Assembly (NCBI GenBank): GCA_964390545.1
Contig: CAYMJV010000058.1
Location: 1-18,984 of the forward strand
From: CAYMJV01 sp964390545
Lineage (GTDB): Bacteria; Desulfobacterota; BSN033; UBA1163
DNA: 18,984 nt
Direction: 5' to 3'
Below the pieces are notes generated by a model. That model did no database searches. It worked only from the letters and a program-made list of their open reading frames with translations, and was not told the DNA's origin. The position numbers and the translations under genes are program-made. Below are positions 9,301-15,781 of this stretch, one piece after another (within the stretch, counting starts at the first letter, position 1; each line of letters starts with the position of its first letter).

Positions 9301-12030
9301 AGCGACATGAAACTTGAAGGCCTCTTTCGAGAGCGCCCATGAATCGGGTTTGATCCCAATGAGATATCTTGAATGCCATAAAGGGATTTTGGATGAGACT
9401 GTTTGAATCTCGCCATTTGGATCCATAAACTCCATCTCGGTTAATAGTTCCTTGGGAATTTCAACTTTTGGCAAAGGCGAAATGGCTGTACGGGCGGATC
9501 CAAAGCGATCCAGAGCTACGTCAATCACTGGCAGTTTCACCTCCTTTGGCTCGACGGGTGTCGATTCCCTTTCTCCTTCGCCCTCTTCTTCCTCTACGTA
9601 TTCCAGAGGCTCCCCTCTCCGGATCAGCCCCTCTTTCACGGGTCCGTTGCCAAACACAAACTGATCGAATCCTTCAATGGGAGGAATCGATTTCGGTCTT
9701 ACTTCGCTTCGCAGCCTAATCGGAAGAAGTCCTGCACCCCCACCGGCAAGATATTGCACGCTGAGATTAAGAGTCACCTCTTTAGCGTTGATGAGGGGGT
9801 CTGTCGGAGGCTGGATCATCCCTTTCAAAAGAGGAACTCGGAACTCCTCGACTCTGAATCCGCCTGAATCCCATTCCCACCTCTGTGTGGCCTTTTCATC
9901 CTTTCTTATAAATTTCACTCCATAGGTCCCAAGCTTTGCCTCTTTCGGGATCTTCCAGATTGTCTCGGCCATTCCAGTCGGATCCCATTTAAGCGGAAAT
10001 TCGTATCTATCCTCACTGCCATAGTGTTCAATCACCATGGAAGTTGGAATGGTGGTTCTCGATGGGATTGAAAATCCTTTCGTGGTATGCTGCCTGAAAA
10101 TGTGTTTCATATGGACGGTCTCACCTGCTCGAAGAAGTGTTCTGTCAAAAATGGTGTGAGCGATATAGGGACCTGAATAGGACTCGTATGGGAGTTGAAA
10201 TCTCCACGGCTCAATCCCCTCCTCCCAACTGGAGTGAACAAAAGCCATGTCATCAGAGGTCTGGGCCATGACGAAGAGACCCCCTCCAAGGCCCTGAAGA
10301 GCTCCCATCTGTGGATAATCGAAGCCATCGACATGAAGAGAACATTGAGGAAGTTCATGGATTGAAGGCGCCATTCGTTCAATCCGTGCAATCCCAGAGG
10401 CATCGGTCTTTCCATTCCACAAGACATTCTCGACGCAATCCTTTACCGTCACCGCTGCATCCTTTACTGGCTCTCCTGTATCGAGGGTGGTCACCCAGAC
10501 CAGAGAGGATTCTCTTCCCCACTTGAAATGGACGGAGAGATTCGTCACTAAGACAGCGGTGGGTACAAACATGGGCTTAGGTGACTCGAGCAGGGACGAT
10601 CCCAAGATGGCACTCTCCAGTTCCACTACATACAGCCCTGGTTCTTTTAAGGGAATACCAACAACCTCGAACGCATGAGCGCCTCCGGGTTTGGGAACCT
10701 TGAATTCTCTCAAGCCTTTTTCCTGGCCAAAAATAGAGCTCTCCCTGGAAGCAGAGGCTACCTTTCTTAACCAAGTCTGAACGTTATATCCTTTCTCCGG
10801 CTGTATATTCAGAATCTTTCCCGTCACCTTTCCGATGATTCCCTCCTCTTGATCGATCTTCTTCATTCTGGCCTTCACTTCAGGCTCCAAGTTTCTCAGA
10901 GTGACCGGAAGGATGGGCTCGGCCTTTGATTCTAAGATTCCAAATCTTGCTGAAAACTTTGCCAAGGGTGGGTATTTATCAGTTCGAACAGAGAGTGGAA
11001 ATTTATCGGCATTGATGAGCGACCGGCCCGCATCATCTTTTAGACCCGTAGGGAGTTCGACACTAAAGTTCGTATTCTCAGAGAAAGGACCTTTGAAGGT
11101 AACACGATTTACAAATCTTGTTTCTCTCCTATCTTCTATTTGGGGCTTCCATACCTTCCCGTCCGGTCCTCTCAAAACGATCTGATTTGCGTCATCCTTA
11201 GAAATCGGTGCGGAGAAATCGAGCTCCATGGGTGTTATAGGTGTACACCCTGCTCTTGGATTCTCCCTTTGGCAATGGAACTCCGCAGAAAAAGCCTTCC
11301 TCGTTTGAAAGCGGAAAATTTGATCTTGATCTGTTGCCACGCCGGTTTTCGACGTCACTCCCTTTCCCCAGATCAGGCTAATTCTTGTATCTGTAGGGAA
11401 GCGCTGCTTACACTGAATCATGAATTTGAAAAGTGAGGGAAATTTCCAATACAAGTTCCTGGTAGCTTGCAATAATTGCTCTCTCTCACTTCCCTTTACC
11501 ACTCTGATCCCAACATGGTCCTGTATCCCCTCAATGGAGAAGAAGATATTCTGAACGACGGAATCCTCATCCGGTTCTGTATCTAAACTGAGAATGAATA
11601 CCTGATCTTCGCTGATAAACCTCGCCCCTTCACGAGGAGAAGAATCCTTTATCGAAGGGCCACCCGTTGAGAATGAGAATTCCTTTTGACCTAAAATCTC
11701 CTTCCCTGAGAGTGTCTTCAATCCGGGTCTCAATCTAAATTCACATTGAATTCCTGCAGGAAGATCTTTTTCGAAATCATAGACCCAATTCTTCCCGTCT
11801 GCCCACCGACTGGTTCCTTGTTCAGGACAAATGATATCAAAGGGATCGATCAGACTTCTGGGATCGCCGAAGGGTACCATCTGCTCTGAAAATCGAGCGC
11901 TCACCTGCCGAACCCCTTTCACGGTTCCTTGAGGGGAAAACATCTCAACCTGTGGCCCATCCTGTCCGTAGGCTGCAGAACCGATGAAAATAGAGATGAA
12001 TAAAAATAATCCGATGTATTTTGATGTCAT
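6337..12030 (-). CDS. Bacterial alpha-2-macroglobulin (YfhM type, thioester-containing)
   Basis: A 1,897-residue periplasmic protease trap. An N-terminal signal peptide (about 1-22, ending near SAAYG) lacks a lipobox cysteine, unlike the E. coli lipoprotein relative. Several macroglobulin beta domains follow. One includes DRTLLRAGETVHMKHIF (near residue 630), then an acidic insertion (EYVEEEEGEGERES, near 805) and the A2M signature region LLLWKARLPLDANG (near 1230). The thioester motif CMEQ begins at Cys1445 in YPYTCMEQ, so covalent capture of attacking proteases should be possible. An alpha-helical thioester domain and a terminal MG10-like domain (about 1765-1890) complete it. I chose ATG 12030 over an upstream in-frame TTG at 12060, because GGAGG (12036-12040) lies 5 nt before the ATG and the signal peptide then starts correctly. 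It is first in the operon with pbpC and has its own promoter. Confidence 0.96.
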   Translation of the reverse strand: MTSKYIGLFLFISIFIGSAAYGQDGPQVEMFSPQGTVKGVRQVSARFSEQMVPFGDPRSLIDPFDIICPEQGTSRWADGKNWVYDFEKDLPAGIQCEFRLRPGLKTLSGKEILGQKEFSFSTGGPSIKDSSPREGARFISEDQVFILSLDTEPDEDSVVQNIFFSIEGIQDHVGIRVVKGSEREQLLQATRNLYWKFPSLFKFMIQCKQRFPTDTRISLIWGKGVTSKTGVATDQDQIFRFQTRKAFSAEFHCQRENPRAGCTPITPMELDFSAPISKDDANQIVLRGPDGKVWKPQIEDRRETRFVNRVTFKGPFSENTNFSVELPTGLKDDAGRSLINADKFPLSVRTDKYPPLAKFSARFGILESKAEPILPVTLRNLEPEVKARMKKIDQEEGIIGKVTGKILNIQPEKGYNVQTWLRKVASASRESSIFGQEKGLREFKVPKPGGAHAFEVVGIPLKEPGLYVVELESAILGSSLLESPKPMFVPTAVLVTNLSVHFKWGRESSLVWVTTLDTGEPVKDAAVTVKDCVENVLWNGKTDASGIARIERMAPSIHELPQCSLHVDGFDYPQMGALQGLGGGLFVMAQTSDDMAFVHSSWEEGIEPWRFQLPYESYSGPYIAHTIFDRTLLRAGETVHMKHIFRQHTTKGFSIPSRTTIPTSMVIEHYGSEDRYEFPLKWDPTGMAETIWKIPKEAKLGTYGVKFIRKDEKATQRWEWDSGGFRVEEFRVPLLKGMIQPPTDPLINAKEVTLNLSVQYLAGGGAGLLPIRLRSEVRPKSIPPIEGFDQFVFGNGPVKEGLIRRGEPLEYVEEEEGEGERESTPVEPKEVKLPVIDVALDRFGSARTAISPLPKVEIPKELLTEMEFMDPNGEIQTVSSKIPLWHSRYLIGIKPDSWALSKEAFKFHVAVLDLSNKPVPNAPVNIDLFERKTYTHRKRLVGGFYAYEHSVETKRIAALCEGKTDSNGLLICEVKSPVSGNVILQAQTFDEVGNTTFANREVWVAEKGEWWFEVGDHDRIDLLPEKKRYEPGETAVFQVRMPFRSAMALITVEREGVMETWVKRISGKKPVIEIPVKGSYAPNVFVSALVVRGRLPWIKATAMVDLGKPVYKLGIAEINVGWKAHELKVNVTSDRKVYKVRQKAKVKIKVMTSEGKVPPQGSEVALAAVDEGLLELMANRSWEILSAMMGRRGYGIHTSTAQMQVIGKRHFGLKALPHGGAGGKQTTRELFDTLLLWKARLPLDANGEASVEVPLNDSITSFRIVAVATGGTGLFGTGSLSIQSTQDLMILSGLPPVVREGDRFQAGFTVRNTTNRSLEVNVSGKVAGLRESLKPHIIPLQPGEAKEIGWDVTVPFNIEILRWEMEVKGGSETDRLKMTQKVVPPVPVRTFQATLSQIEKDASISIERPKDALPGRGGVRVTIRPKVAEGLNGVIDYMTSYPYTCMEQKISVAVALRSEGLWKRWMMDLPSHLDSDGLVKYFPTCQYGSSILTSYVLAIGHEAGWSIPEETREKMEGGLKKYIEGSILRYSPFPTADHSIRKLTAMEALSRNKKFESKWLNTISIEPNLWPTSAVIDWMNLLQKEDVIPNRGERIKEAEQIIRSRLNFQGTVMGFSTEGSDCLWWLMVSNDVNAVRVILPLLNLEKWKEDMPRLLQGALARQKKGAWDLTLANAWGVLAVEKFSKAFEAVPVSGTTRATLLGQSHITDWKVSPKGKSSLFPWPTKKEELLVSHQGAGQPWVTFQSLVAIPLKEPFSSGYKIKKTVIPIERRHPHQWNRGDILRVRLELEAQADQTWVVVSDPVPAGTSILGKGLARDSELLTKGEERKGWVWPAFEERSFEAFRAYYEYVPKGSWVVEYTLRLNQSGRFQLPTTRVEALYFPEMLGEIPNQMIEVHP

Positions 12031-12096
12031 ATTTTCCTCCGTCTTCTCATTTTCAAACAATTCGCTAACATTCGTAATTCTTTAGGGGTTTCTCGG

Positions 12097-12125
12097 ATTC
12101 TACTAAATAAAGATAAACCGGTCAA
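12097..12125 (-). promoter_or_regulatory. Sigma70-like promoter of the macroglobulin-pbpC operon
   Basis: On the minus strand, TTGACC (12125-12120) and TAGAAT (12102-12097) are separated by exactly 17 bp. Each differs from consensus at one position. Transcription would start near 12090 and leave a leader of about 60 nt before the ATG at 12030. Confidence 0.65.
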
Positions 12126-12167
12126 TGAAAAGGGAACCTTAGTTTCGAAGAAAGTATTTAGGATGTC

Positions 12168-12305
12168 GCTGAAAAAGTCCCTTTTTCAGGCTGGTCAAAA
12201 ATGCCCAGATGCAAGGCCCCCGAAATCCTGAGGAGTGAGGCGTACTTGTCCGTACGCCGCAACGACGAGGGATGAGGGAAACGCAGCAGATGGGCGTTTT
12301 TCAGC
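12168..12305. repeat. Long palindromic (MITE/REP-like) repeat
   Basis: The element is bounded by the perfect 9-bp inverted repeat GCTGAAAAA (12168-12176) and TTTTTCAGC (12297-12305). Imperfect pairing continues inward (ATGCCCAGATGC against GCAGATGGGCGT). Its left end can also form a 9-bp hairpin with loop TCC (12169-12189). The centre carries a 7-bp hairpin GGCGTAC/GTACGCC (12239-12258, loop TTGTCC). From memory, near-identical sequences are dispersed in deltaproteobacterial genomes. Only one copy lies in this window and it encodes no protein. The exact outer boundaries are uncertain by about 10 bp. Confidence 0.75.
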
Positions 12306-12487
12306 AGCCTGTTAGCAGAAAATTGGGGAGATCCCCCATGAAACTTTCACTTCCTAAAATCCTGAAAGGAGTGTATATTACAAACCGAATTTTGCGATGA
12401 ATAATCCTGATTCTAAGGTTGTCTCTTGGGGAAAGAATCGCAGCAGGATAATACTTAATGTTGGGCAGTAATTGATGGGGAGGGCAT

Positions 12488-13108
12488 ATGAAAAAGCTGA
12501 TTTGGGGTTGTCTTCTGTTCGCGAGCCTACTGCCAGGTCTTGGGCGTGCCGACATGCAACAGTTGGGGCCAAACTATTTTGCTGCCGGAGTTTTTAGCGG
12601 AGAATTTGAGTTCTTTGCAGCACCACAACAGCAAGGCCGTCAGCGTCAGCAAAATTGGTGTTGGGCCGCAACGACGCAGATGGTCCTGAACTACCACGGC
12701 TTATACGTGACCCAGGAACAAGTGGTGGCACGCATATATGGAAAGCTCGTGGATTCTCCAGCAAAGCCCGAGCAAATACTTACAGCTCTTTCGGGTTGGG
12801 CACCGGATTCGAGGGGGCGTTTCTCGCAGATATACGCCAACCCCTACCTCCTGCAAGGCTCAGACCTAGTCAGGGACCTTGCCTATAAATGGCCACTCAT
12901 CGTTGCTCTAAAGCAGCCAAGCCAGATTGGCCATGCTTATGTACTGACGGCTGTGTTTTATGCCGTCGGCCCGCAGAACGAACCCATCTTCGATAAAGTC
13001 GTGCTTCGAGATCCTTGGCCTGGCAATCCCAGCAGGATAGAAATGTCGTGGCAAGAGTTTCAATCGCGGGTCCAATTCCTCGCTCGGGTCTACGTCAATC
13101 GACTCTAG
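12488..13108 (+). CDS. Secreted papain-like cysteine protease (AvrRpt2/C70-type)
   Basis: A 206-residue exported cysteine protease candidate. A Sec signal peptide (MKKLIWGCLLFASLLPGLGRA, cut near A21) precedes a compact papain-like domain. The catalytic cysteine is C58 in QNWCWAATTQMVLNYHG, with H149 in GHAYVLTAV and D175 in LRDPWPG, the usual order for the C39/C70 papain-like fold. The Q-x-WCWAA motif recalls the AvrRpt2 family. That family is best known from plant-pathogen effectors, but many environmental bacteria carry secreted members of unknown function. GGGAGGG lies 3 nt before the ATG. The gene stands alone between a palindromic repeat upstream and a lipoprotein gene downstream, and its codon use looks somewhat different from its neighbours. 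Substrate and target are unknown. No cognate inhibitor or secretion gene is visible nearby. Confidence 0.85.
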   Translation: MKKLIWGCLLFASLLPGLGRADMQQLGPNYFAAGVFSGEFEFFAAPQQQGRQRQQNWCWAATTQMVLNYHGLYVTQEQVVARIYGKLVDSPAKPEQILTALSGWAPDSRGRFSQIYANPYLLQGSDLVRDLAYKWPLIVALKQPSQIGHAYVLTAVFYAVGPQNEPIFDKVVLRDPWPGNPSRIEMSWQEFQSRVQFLARVYVNRL

Positions 13109-13244
13109 CCGTGTCCAGTGGGGTCACCCACAGTCCTTGCTTCTGTAGGAGAGGAGAACAAACCCCTCTGCGAAGGATTGTAGTTTCGTCAAATTTAGAG
13201 CAAAAAGTGTTCAGGGATCATATCTTTTTCAAAAATTGCTTTAT

Positions 13245-13272
13245 CTCGATTTTACTATATTTTACTCGATTT
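13245..13272 (+). repeat. Tandem CTCGATTT sites, 20 bp apart
   Basis: CTCGATTT occurs at 13245-13252 and again at 13265-13272, exactly 20 bp (about two helical turns) apart, inside an AT-rich stretch upstream of the lipoprotein gene. The second copy also forms a CTCG/CGAG dyad (13265-13280). The spacing fits a regulator binding on one face of the helix, but this is inference. Confidence 0.4.
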
Positions 13273-13288
13273 CTTACGAGTTGACAAA

Positions 13289-13319
13289 ATTCCATTTGGC
13301 ATCCTTCTTGAAATGGAAT
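13289..13319 (+). promoter_or_regulatory. Dyad overlapping a candidate sigma54 promoter
   Basis: A perfect 9-bp inverted repeat, ATTCCATTT (13289-13297) and AAATGGAAT (13311-13319), flanks 13 bp. The segment TGGCATCCTTCTTGAA (13297-13312) has TGGCA and TTG at sigma54 spacing (-24/-12 type) but A where the -12 C is expected. A nearby TTGACA (13281-13286) has no matching -10. The dyad could be an operator over this promoter or an RNA hairpin in the leader. Confidence 0.4.
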
Positions 13320-13394
13320 AACACAGGTGTCTTTTTGGTCCATGAAAATTGAATCAAAAATAGGAATGTGTTTCAAAAAAAAGGAGGATGCATT

Positions 13395-13931
13395 ATGAAG
13401 AAGTTGATGATCATTTTATGTGCTTTCTCTCTTGTGGCTGTTTTGGGTTGTGCTACCTCTAAAAGTGATTGTCCGGTCTATGTAACCAATCCAAACTGTA
13501 AACTCGTTTCTTTTAAAGCCGGATCCGAGCCAGAGGGTTATAATGGTATTAAGTGGGAAACAAAGTTATCCGCTCTTGAAAGGATGAAACATAGCCGAAC
13601 AGACCCAACTCACGGAGGCATAGAGTTTTACGTGAGGGAGGGCGATGCGTTTAAATTAGAAAATGGAAAAAACAAACCGGTTCAATATGGTTTCTGGAGA
13701 GAGAAATTCTATGTCGCCGTGGTCTCCACAAAAGGACCGGAAGAATTTGATGCTCTTAAAGATGCTGTATTTAAAAAATTTGGAGTAGGTGCGAAACCGT
13801 TCACGAATCGAGAAGAATACTTGTGGGTTGGAAGGAATGCGATTATGGCCTTACAATATGATGACAACTCAAAATTAGGAACTTACTATATAAGGTCTGA
13901 GTCGATGGCGAAGAAGATGGCACAAAATTAA
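13395..13931 (+). CDS. Small conserved lipoprotein, function unknown
   Basis: A 178-residue predicted lipoprotein. The signal peptide MKKLMIILCAFSLVAVLGC ends in a good lipobox (V-L-G-C, lipid-bearing Cys19) followed by Ala at +2, not Asp, which favours the outer membrane. Mature residues include two further cysteines (C26, C35). Then comes a single domain with GYNGIKWETKLSAL, QYGFWREKFYVAVV and FDALKDAVFKKFG. I recognise this pattern from uncharacterised proteins of Desulfobacterota-like genomes (a 'GIKWGT' family) but know no function. The start is the ATG at 13395, because GGAGG (13383-13387) lies 7 nt before it; an upstream in-frame ATG at 13368 would put nine extra residues before the signal peptide. 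It appears monocistronic, with its own upstream control region and a strong terminator. Confidence 0.85.
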   Translation: MKKLMIILCAFSLVAVLGCATSKSDCPVYVTNPNCKLVSFKAGSEPEGYNGIKWETKLSALERMKHSRTDPTHGGIEFYVREGDAFKLENGKNKPVQYGFWREKFYVAVVSTKGPEEFDALKDAVFKKFGVGAKPFTNREEYLWVGRNAIMALQYDDNSKLGTYYIRSESMAKKMAQN

Positions 13932-13943
13932 ACTTAGAAATTT

Positions 13944-13966
13944 CTTCGGTCCCACACTGACCGAAG
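13944..13966 (+). other. Hairpin just after the lipoprotein gene
   Basis: An 8-bp perfect stem CTTCGGTC/GACCGAAG with a 7-nt loop lies 13 bp after the stop codon. It has no T-run immediately after it, so it is probably a 3'-end stabilising structure or part of a tandem terminator, not a terminator by itself. Confidence 0.5.
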
Positions 13967-13995
13967 CGCTTTTGGTCAAGTTAAGGGCGCATGCC

Positions 13996-14028
13996 AAAGG
14001 CAGAGTCACTGAGGACTCTGCCTTTTTT
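13996..14028 (+). terminator. Rho-independent terminator
   Basis: A 9-bp perfect stem GGCAGAGTC/GACTCTGCC with loop ACTGAG, extended by AAA/TTT, is followed by six T residues. It ends transcription of the lipoprotein gene. Read from the other strand the tail is only three T residues, so termination of hemL there would be weaker. Confidence 0.9.
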
Positions 14029-14114
14029 GTTTACAAGCCCTTCGATTCATTTTCGCTTTTCTACCCTAATCGCTTAATCTTATTGTTGATGATCTCGTGA
14101 AAAGTCGAAAAACT

Positions 14115-14183
14115 GTCACTCCTGCGGAAGCAGGAGTCCAGATCTCTTTGAATTTACTGGATTCCCGCTTTCGCGGGAATGAC
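14115..14183. repeat. Inverted REP-type pair with GNRA-type loops
   Basis: Two 27-nt halves (14115-14141 and 14157-14183) face each other across 15 bp. Each half, read from its outer end, is GTCA, a 7-bp stem closed by a 4-nt loop, then TCCAG. The stems are CTCCTGC/GCAGGAG with loop GGAA and, on the other strand, TTCCCGC/GCGGGAA with loop GAAA. Of five differences between halves, four form two compensatory base-pair changes. Similar 'GTCATTCCCGC' elements are widespread in proteobacterial intergenic DNA. Confidence 0.85.
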
Positions 14184-14310
14184 AAAAATACAGAAATTGC
14201 AACCTCTTACGAAACCATCATTGTTATCATGAATTGGATGATGCATGCTGAAAGAGTGGCTGACACGAACGATTTACGGTGCAAGGGAAGCCATCCGTAT
14301 CTTTCAAAAG

Positions 14311-15594
14311 TCACATCTTCTTAAAAGCGGTATCACAGGCTTCAATGGTTTGATCCAGATCTTTCTGAGTATGAGCGAGGGAAATAAACCAGGCTTCAAA
14401 TTGGGAAGGTGGGAGATAAATTCCCTGTTCCATCATCTCGATAAAGAATTGGGCGAAGCGTTTCGTATCGCTTGTCTTAGCTGTCCGATAATCTCTGACA
14501 GGACCGGCTGTAAAAAAAAGGGTGAACATTCCGGTCCCGCGATTGATCGTGATGGGAATCCCGTTCTCCTCGGCTTTCTCTGAAATAGTTTCGGTCAAGT
14601 AAGAGGTCTTCTTTTCCAGATCCTGATAGACCTTTTTCGACCTAAGGAGTCCCAACGTCACCATTCCCGCGGTCATGGCCAGAGGATTTCCAGAGAGTGT
14701 CCCGGCCTGATAAACGCCTCCAAGAGGAGCAATTTTCTCCATGATCTCCCTTTTTCCGCCATAAGCCCCTACCGGAAGCCCCCCACCAATAATCTTCCCA
14801 AGACAGGTCAGATCGGCCTTGATGTTGTAGAGTTCCTGGGCCCCTCCATAAGCCACGCGAAAACCGGAGATGACTTCATCAAAGAGAAGGACGCTCCCTT
14901 CCTCATTGCAAATCTCTCTCAACCCCTCCAAGAATTCTTTTTCCGGCAGGACCACTCCCATATTCCCTGCAATCGGTTCCACAATGATACAGGCAATCTG
15001 TCCAGAGTATTGGCGAACAAGAGATTTTACCCCCTCGAGATCATTATAGGATGCCGTCAACGTATGCTTTGCCAGATCCTCCGGAACCCCGAGGCTATCT
15101 GGAATTCCAAAAGTTGCGGCTCCGGAGCCCGCCTTTACAAGGAGGCTGTCCCCATGGCCATGGTAGCACCCTTCGAATTTGAGGATCTTGTCTCTTCCCG
15201 TATACCCCCTGGCTAACCGAATTGCACTCATCACTGCTTCCGTGCCGGAACTGACCAACCTCACCAATTCCATAGAAGGAAAGGCCTTCTTCACCTTAGC
15301 GGCGAGTTCAACTTCTAGAATGGTTGGTGCACCGTAGCTTGTCCCTTTTGGAATCGCCTTTTTCAATGCGGCCACAACTCCCGGATGAGCATGGCCCAGA
15401 ATCATGGGGCCCCAGGAACCGACATAGTCAATATATTCGTTGCCGTCTATGTCCCAGATCTTTGATCCTTTCGCTCGGTCAATAAAGGTGGGAGAAATGC
15501 CGATGGCTTTAAAGGCCCTGACCGGGCTGTCCACCCCTCCCGGAATCATCTCCAACGCCCGTCGATAGACCGCAATCGACTTTTTCCTTTTCAT
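14311..15594 (-). CDS. hemL: Glutamate-1-semialdehyde 2,1-aminomutase
   Basis: A 427-residue PLP-dependent enzyme converting glutamate-1-semialdehyde to 5-aminolevulinate, the last C5-pathway step into heme, siroheme and cobalamin synthesis. Class III aminotransferase features are clear: GGVDSPVRAFKAIG near the N-terminus, SSGTEAVMSAIRLARG (about 115-130), the YHGHGD segment (144-149), LLFDEVISGFRV (236-247), the Schiff-base lysine K267 in CLGKIIGGGLPVGAYGG, and GTLSGNPLAMTAG (298-310). Length is normal for the family. The ATG at 15594 has GGGGGAAG about 4 nt upstream. It is divergent from ilvC across 187 bp and no other tetrapyrrole gene is in view. Its end is convergent with the lipoprotein gene. 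Confidence 0.97.
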   Translation of the reverse strand: MKRKKSIAVYRRALEMIPGGVDSPVRAFKAIGISPTFIDRAKGSKIWDIDGNEYIDYVGSWGPMILGHAHPGVVAALKKAIPKGTSYGAPTILEVELAAKVKKAFPSMELVRLVSSGTEAVMSAIRLARGYTGRDKILKFEGCYHGHGDSLLVKAGSGAATFGIPDSLGVPEDLAKHTLTASYNDLEGVKSLVRQYSGQIACIIVEPIAGNMGVVLPEKEFLEGLREICNEEGSVLLFDEVISGFRVAYGGAQELYNIKADLTCLGKIIGGGLPVGAYGGKREIMEKIAPLGGVYQAGTLSGNPLAMTAGMVTLGLLRSKKVYQDLEKKTSYLTETISEKAEENGIPITINRGTGMFTLFFTAGPVRDYRTAKTSDTKRFAQFFIEMMEQGIYLPPSQFEAWFISLAHTQKDLDQTIEACDTAFKKM

Positions 15595-15721
15595 TGATCT
15601 TCCCCCAATCTCTCCCTGTTTACTGAATTTATCTTATAATCTAATAGGATTTGCTTCCTAATTGCAATAGAAAATATACTGATTTAGGTCTGGATTAATT
15701 GAGAACCGAACCCTGGGGAGG

Positions 15722-15750
15722 TTGCCTTTATCAGTTGAATGCTTTAAAAT
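15722..15750 (+). promoter_or_regulatory. Sigma70-like promoter of ilvC
   Basis: TTGCCT (15722-15727) and TAAAAT (15745-15750) are 17 bp apart, with two and one mismatches to consensus. Transcription would start near 15757, leaving only about 25 nt before the ATG. There is therefore no room for a leader-peptide attenuator of the kind seen in some branched-chain amino acid operons. Confidence 0.55.
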
Positions 15751-15781
15751 GTAAAAATAATTTTTCTAAGGAGGTCTCGTT

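Larger units (their letters stand above)
12031..12487. other. Intergenic region between divergent genes
   Basis: This 457-bp gap separates the minus-strand macroglobulin operon from the plus-strand cysteine protease. It holds the macroglobulin ribosome site and promoter (12036-12125) and the palindromic repeat at 12168-12305. A small hairpin TGGGG/CCCCA lies at 12324-12338. The 100 bp before the protease are AT-rich, with no promoter I can call with confidence. The only reading frames are short and lack family resemblance. Confidence 0.7.
13932..14310. other. Intergenic region between convergent lipoprotein and hemL
   Basis: This 379-bp gap contains the hairpin at 13944-13966, the terminator at 13996-14028 and the REP-type inverted pair at 14115-14183. 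The remaining 127 bp next to hemL hold only a 35-codon minus-strand frame (14207-14314) that starts inside the hemL stop. I do not call that frame a gene. Confidence 0.7.

Noticed and set aside
6504..11436. Many open frames on both strands within the macroglobulin gene
   Set aside because: They are out-of-frame or antisense shadows of one long gene with clear domains and thioester motif.
12031..12060. Ten-residue N-terminal extension of the macroglobulin from a TTG
   Set aside because: GGAGG at 12036-12040 lies within the extension, 5 nt before the ATG at 12030, and the signal peptide begins properly at that ATG.
13118..13131. GTGGG/CCCAC hairpin after the protease gene as a terminator
   Set aside because: The 5-bp stem has no following T-tract and is too weak to call.
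14207..14314. 35-codon minus-strand frame starting with GTG inside the hemL stop (GTGA overlap)
   Set aside because: It has a mildly hydrophobic C-terminal half but no recognisable family and no separate ribosome site, and it ends near a repeat. It could be a decayed gene, but I cannot support it.
14245..14583. Plus-strand open frame of 112 codons over the hemL end
   Set aside because: Most of it is antisense to the well-supported hemL, and its protein resembles nothing I know.
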